Part shown: in pieces, positions 19,306-22,893 of the stretch
Layout: each line of letters opens with the position of its first letter
Position numbering within the stretch: position 1 is the stretch's first letter
Virus record (IMG/VR): IMGVR_UViG_3300025010_000234
Coordinates: 1 to 22,893 of that record
Source: a virus
Length of the DNA: 22,893 nt
Direction: 5' to 3' (one strand)
Notes under the pieces: model-generated
The model's database searches: none
The model's input: the letters and a program-made list of their open reading frames with translations, nothing else
What the model was told of the DNA's origin: nothing
Program-made: the position numbers and the translations under genes

Positions 19306-20544
19306 TTATTCCTCCTTCCTCGCTTGGGGCGCTTTCGCCCTAGCTAACTGGTATTCGTTCGCTAGCGAGGTATCTATATAGTTCAGACTCATATTCCTGA
19401 CGTCCCCGCCCTCGTAGGGAGGTAGCCCAAACAGTGACAGCAGATAATTATTCGTTAAGGCCCCTCTGTCACCAAGGATAGTAGTTATCTCCACCCTGCT
19501 CTGCACGCTCAGCATTTCAAGCAGAGCGTGGTAGAAATTAATTTCGTCCCCCAAATCTTGCTGCCGCTGGGTTAGCATCACGCTAGTAAAAGACTGATTA
19601 AGTGCATTAATTAGCGGTTCAAGCGTCTTGTTGAAAAATGCATTATACTGCACATCAGTAAAGTCTCCATTCAAAATAGGGAGCGAAACATCAAACCAGC
19701 GAAGCACCTTGTCCTCTAGGAATTTAAGTGTTTCATTATCTATTGTTTTTGTATTAAGGCTTACTGGGGTAAAATCGCCCTTAAAGTCCTGAACAATTAC
19801 GCCGCCCCCATCTTCTATGTCTTTTACGAATTTTTCGCGCTCGCCCTTCTTAAGTTTGTCATCAAGAGTAGTGTTAATCTTCAATATCCCACGAATTCCT
19901 TGGCTTAACTTAATACTGTCTGCTGTGCCTGCTAATACCTTGTCTGACACTTCAAGAGTTTTTAGCAGCGCCGCATTGTCAGCGTTACCGGACTCATTGC
20001 CACCCATCAAATCATTGACTGAGTATTTTTTCCGTAGGTGAACCAGGTCAGAATACGGTATTATAGATTCTTTACCGTTCCGGAATCGCATCCTAACGAA
20101 TAGTTCGCCTCTTGCATCCTCCAACCACTCAACCTGCACAGGCTGCAAAGGCCATATCGCTGTATATCTCCTGCTGATATTGCCTTTCGCATCCTCTACT
20201 AGCTCATATGCAGGGTATGCCCAGGCATTGTAGTTTAGGTATAGTGACCAGACCATTTTTTCCAACAGATCACGAGTGGTCATCCATGGGTTAGGCCTAA
20301 CTCTCAATAACCTATTAATGTTATCCCCTTCGATATTCTGAAATTGGCCAGTACTGTCTTTTTTGATGTGCCGTGGTTTCAGTTTGGATATTTCGTTAGC
20401 AATGCAGTCCACGCAGGTATTAACCACGTCTGATACATAGATATTCCGGCCGAACTGTGAGTAAACCGGCACAGAACCGTTAAGTATTTTAGCATAACTC
20501 ATGCTTTGTGAATTTTTCTTTAAAAACAAAACGTCCAGAATCAA
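19306..20544 (-). CDS. Portal protein, HK97 family
   Basis: The product is 412 aa; TTG 20544 overlaps the preceding stop codon (TTGA), with GGTGG upstream. Conserved features are the N-terminal VVNTCVDCIANEISKLKPRH, LLRVRPNPWMT, YAWA-like LYLNYNAWAYPAYEL, IWPLQPVQVEW, IPYSDLVHLRKK, and the C-terminal RWFDVSLPIL. It forms the dodecameric DNA entry ring at one capsid vertex and docks the terminase. The length is normal for the family. Confidence 0.94.
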   Translation of the reverse strand: MILDVLFLKKNSQSMSYAKILNGSVPVYSQFGRNIYVSDVVNTCVDCIANEISKLKPRHIKKDSTGQFQNIEGDNINRLLRVRPNPWMTTRDLLEKMVWSLYLNYNAWAYPAYELVEDAKGNISRRYTAIWPLQPVQVEWLEDARGELFVRMRFRNGKESIIPYSDLVHLRKKYSVNDLMGGNESGNADNAALLKTLEVSDKVLAGTADSIKLSQGIRGILKINTTLDDKLKKGEREKFVKDIEDGGGVIVQDFKGDFTPVSLNTKTIDNETLKFLEDKVLRWFDVSLPILNGDFTDVQYNAFFNKTLEPLINALNQSFTSVMLTQRQQDLGDEINFYHALLEMLSVQSRVEITTILGDRGALTNNYLLSLFGLPPYEGGDVRNMSLNYIDTSLANEYQLARAKAPQARKEE

Positions 20545-20726
20545 CCGCTACCACCGCCTACTTGCTTTTTAGCAATCAAAAGAGCGTTTGCTATACAGCA
20601 AAAACCTGATATTATATAACCTGCCGGCACGTAAATTAGAAATACCCCCCAGGCAATTAGCACCATGCCCGCTAGGAGTAATACTAAGTCAAGCCATTTT
20701 AACATTACCGTACATATGTTTCGCAA
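20541..20726 (-). CDS. Small membrane protein between terminase and portal (61 aa)
   Basis: TTG 20726 has GGTGG 6 nt upstream; an alternative ATG 20705 lacks an SD. Two hydrophobic helices (WLDLVLLLAGMVLIAWGVFLI and AGYIISGFCCIANALLI) are followed by a short KKQ tail. Many Firmicute siphoviruses have a two-helix protein at this exact place (DUF1056-like). The function is unknown. It is coupled to the portal by a 4-nt overlap. Confidence 0.75.
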   Translation of the reverse strand: MRNICTVMLKWLDLVLLLAGMVLIAWGVFLIYVPAGYIISGFCCIANALLIAKKQVGGGSG

Positions 20727-20736
20727 TACTTACCAC

Positions 20737-22494
20737 CTACCCCATATTTACGTAGCGCATAAACTCTGTTTTATATATTTGCCAGCCATACAAACACATA
20801 ACCATGGTAGCCACACCATCAATTTTTTTGGCATTATTCCCTTCTGGTTTGCGCGGCATTATTAAGCCCCTTTTGTTAGCGTCGATACATACATTTCTGA
20901 GACATGCCCGGTCTATCTCGTTATTATTGTAGTTAATTAACTTGCTAGTCAGGTCACTACCTAGCAATGTGAATGGATTAGACAAGTATTCATGTCGTTG
21001 TGGAACGCGCTCCATAACCTCTTGGTCTGTATCGTCAAATATTTCGCTCATGGATTTTGTCCAAAATTTTGCCAGGGCATTGTCATAAAAGCACTTGTAC
21101 ATCCTCAAGCTGTAGGTACTTATTGTTTCAACAAACCATTGCGTCACCAACTCCAGATCAAGGTCATTACCGGGCCCGATCGTTATTAAACCTTTTTTCC
21201 TAAGTTCGTCGTAATCTAGATCATCATCCTTAGTTCCTAGCTTACTCTCAGGGATAAAATACCGTGTTATCATGTATTTTACCGGGTCATTGGGTCGCAT
21301 AATCATTATCCGGGAATTGCACAGGTCTCCGGTTATCGCCAGGTCAGCAGATCCCAGACAGAAGCAACCAGCAAGGTCTTTAATGTCAAACGTAGACTCG
21401 TTAATATATACTTCCGGAGCGAACGCCGTGTTAGCGGAATTCTGCGGAATGTTAAAATCTTTGGACAGAACATTTACCCTGGTTTCCATATTTGTCCGCG
21501 CTTCTTCAACCATCTTTCGTAGGTATGTCCACTTCTTACTTACACCAAGATTTGGGTTACTTTTGTACCAGCTTTTTTCATCTCTCCATATCTCGGCTTC
21601 ATTGTCCTGCGTATATCTCCATATCACCCAGTCGGATCTTTCTATTTCTCCTTCAAGTACCTTTGTAGCGTCGGCATTCCTTTTGTCTAGGTAACCGTCG
21701 CGGACAAAACCCTCTGTAGTGGTCTCTATATACAAACCTTCGTCCTGCGTAGATAAACCCTGCCGTAACGGCATAATCGGTCTCTCGTCAGCCAGTTCGT
21801 GCGCCTCATCAACAGCCCCGACAATTATGTTCCGTCCTTCGTTTGCTTTTTTTCTGGAGGATATTTTCCTTATATTTCCTTTGTTTTGATAGCTGAATTT
21901 ACCTTTCTTCCTAACTTTCTTGGGATTTCCGAAATACATCCCTTTTACATTAGACCTGGTTACCCTTTCCAGCGTAGGGGATTCTTCTCTCATGGCGTTT
22001 ATCGCATCGTACATCAGCGAAGCTTGATCGTAATCATTGCTTGATACTAATATCTTAGAGCCTTTCGGCCCACAGAACCAGCAAGCTAGGCATATTGATG
22101 CTATGAGTGGTGTTTTACCCGCCTTTTTGCCCACCTCTAGTAGTGCTTCCTGATGTTTCCTAACCCATTTGCCTATTTCCGAATTATACACTTTGAATAA
22201 AAATATACTTTCGATAAAAGCCTTTTGCCAAAGTTCTAACAAAAAAGGCTTCCCGGCGAAAGGAGCCTCACTATGCTTACATTCAGATTCGATAAATTTG
22301 ATTATTTTATTAGAATACTCAAAATCAAGCTGGATGTCTGGATCATTAAAGAACTCAATAAACATATCTAACTGCAACATTATATCTCTGCCGACTACAA
22401 TATCTCCATTTTTACATTCTTGAGTGTAATTCAGTATATTTGATTCCGGGTACCGGACGATTAGTTTTTCAAGCACGGACACTGCATCACTCAT
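20737..22494 (-). CDS. Terminase large subunit, HK97 type
   Basis: The product is 585 aa. ATG 22494 overlaps the small-terminase stop by 8 nt. Residues 121-128 (VGKKAGKT) are the Walker A motif and 226-232 (GAVDEAH) the Walker B motif with its catalytic acid pair. The nuclease domain includes the acidic CLGSADLAITGD (about 380-391) and the C-terminal KKIDGVATMVMCLYGW, which supplies another metal-binding Asp. It drives DNA into the prohead with ATP and cuts the concatemer. Confidence 0.95.
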   Translation of the reverse strand: MSDAVSVLEKLIVRYPESNILNYTQECKNGDIVVGRDIMLQLDMFIEFFNDPDIQLDFEYSNKIIKFIESECKHSEAPFAGKPFLLELWQKAFIESIFLFKVYNSEIGKWVRKHQEALLEVGKKAGKTPLIASICLACWFCGPKGSKILVSSNDYDQASLMYDAINAMREESPTLERVTRSNVKGMYFGNPKKVRKKGKFSYQNKGNIRKISSRKKANEGRNIIVGAVDEAHELADERPIMPLRQGLSTQDEGLYIETTTEGFVRDGYLDKRNADATKVLEGEIERSDWVIWRYTQDNEAEIWRDEKSWYKSNPNLGVSKKWTYLRKMVEEARTNMETRVNVLSKDFNIPQNSANTAFAPEVYINESTFDIKDLAGCFCLGSADLAITGDLCNSRIMIMRPNDPVKYMITRYFIPESKLGTKDDDLDYDELRKKGLITIGPGNDLDLELVTQWFVETISTYSLRMYKCFYDNALAKFWTKSMSEIFDDTDQEVMERVPQRHEYLSNPFTLLGSDLTSKLINYNNNEIDRACLRNVCIDANKRGLIMPRKPEGNNAKKIDGVATMVMCLYGWQIYKTEFMRYVNMG

Positions 22495-22828
22495 AACTCG
22501 CTAACTCATCATCCTCTTCTTCGATCGAATTGCTGGACAATATCCTGTCAAGAGCCTTAATCAACACAGCGTAAGCGTTAACATTTTGCCTATATTGCCT
22601 CGCCGCCTCAACCGGCCTCTGGATTTCCGGGTAATCAGGGTGAACTTTAACAGCACCGGTCTTACTCAGTATTTCACGTAGCATATAATTTTCAGCAGTG
22701 AGGAAGGCAGCATCTTGGATGAGGCCGCCAGCTAGTTGTTTTTTGTTCTCGTCGATTCCTTCGAATAATCCATTGAGTTTCTCCAATTCAGCCTGATATA
22801 CTTCCTGCTTACTTTTTGATTCGGACAT
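22487..22828 (-). CDS. Small terminase subunit (P27-like)
   Basis: The product is 113 aa. I choose ATG 22828, 8 nt after GGGG, rather than the upstream TTG 22846. It is helical: ELEKLNGLFEGIDENKKQLAG, then AAFLTAENYMLREILSKTG, VKVHPDYPEIQRPV, and an acidic C-terminus (EEEDDELASYE). This matches the small proteins that recognise DNA and precede HK97-type large terminases. The gene overlap and coupling with the large subunit support the call. Confidence 0.8.
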   Translation of the reverse strand: MSESKSKQEVYQAELEKLNGLFEGIDENKKQLAGGLIQDAAFLTAENYMLREILSKTGAVKVHPDYPEIQRPVEAARQYRQNVNAYAVLIKALDRILSSNSIEEEDDELASYE

Positions 22829-22893
22829 TAGTTTCACCCCTTTCAAAAAGTTGTAGGTCGATTTCGATTTCAGTCCCGTGTGTGCTAAATGGG
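22809..22893 (-). CDS. 3' end of an upstream gene (partial)
   Basis: One frame is open from the right edge to TAA 22811-22809 and reads PFSTHGTEIEIDLQLFERGETNVRIKK. It overlaps the small-terminase start by 20 nt, and the terminase SD lies in it. The composition looks coding, and an overlap of this kind is common in this genome. With only 27 residues visible, no function can be given. Confidence 0.4.
   Translation of the reverse strand, partial: PFSTHGTEIEIDLQLFERGETNVRIKK

Overview
This window is almost certainly one contiguous piece of a temperate, long-tailed (siphovirus-like) phage genome or prophage of a low-to-mid GC Firmicute (Bacillota). The structural genes have the HK97-type order of Firmicute siphoviruses. 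Shine-Dalgarno (SD) sequences are strong and TTG starts are frequent. The endolysin ends in an S-layer-homology (SLH) domain, which points to a host with SLH-anchored envelope proteins; Negativicutes/Sporomusaceae-like or Clostridia hosts are plausible, but this is inference.

Layout, read along the minus strand from right to left. Positions 22.9-17.4 kb hold packaging and head genes: a partial upstream gene, small terminase, large terminase, small membrane protein, portal, prohead protease and major capsid protein. A 30-bp perfect palindrome and a strong terminator punctuate this segment. Positions 17.3-15.4 kb hold a Gly-rich protein, a gp6-like head-tail connector fused to an Ig-like domain, a beta-rich protein and a 55-residue zinc-finger-like protein. 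Positions 15.3-14.1 kb hold an unusual insert: a plus-strand XRE regulator and a minus-strand tyrosine recombinase share a dyad-symmetric intergenic region in the middle of the structural genes. Positions 14.1-11.0 kb hold the head-tail joining protein, gp10-like protein, tail completion protein, a zinc-ribbon protein, two related tail-tube-like proteins and a tail assembly chaperone pair with an A-AAT-TTT -1 frameshift site. At 11.0-10.4 kb a plus-strand moron, with its own consensus promoter and terminator, lies antisense inside the tail operon. Positions 10.4-3.2 kb hold the tape measure, a Dit-like protein, the baseplate hub, a carbohydrate-binding-like protein split by an in-frame TAA, and a receptor-binding fibre. 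Positions 3.2-1.9 kb hold the lysis genes, preceded by five GTATAC motifs.

The left 1.9 kb is the most intriguing part. A plus-strand RNA gene at about 1744-1887 has a perfect TTGACA-17-TATAAT promoter, two degenerate copies of a CRISPR-repeat-like sequence (core CTACCTATAAGG, first copy ending ATTGAAAC), a 13-bp closing stem and a perfect-palindrome terminator. Divergent from it is a minus-strand operon of four small genes (90 aa, a very acidic 174 aa, a ribbon-helix-helix regulator, 67 aa) under a second near-consensus promoter that overlaps an inverted repeat. This resembles an anti-defence locus: a CRISPR-repeat mimic (RNA anti-CRISPR-like) beside an acr/aca-like operon. That reading is a hypothesis.

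A second recurring oddity is that three structural genes (connector, tape measure, baseplate hub) have good SDs and family-like N-termini but no ATG/GTG/TTG at the expected place. Each has an in-frame ATT there (with ATA or CTG alternatives in two).
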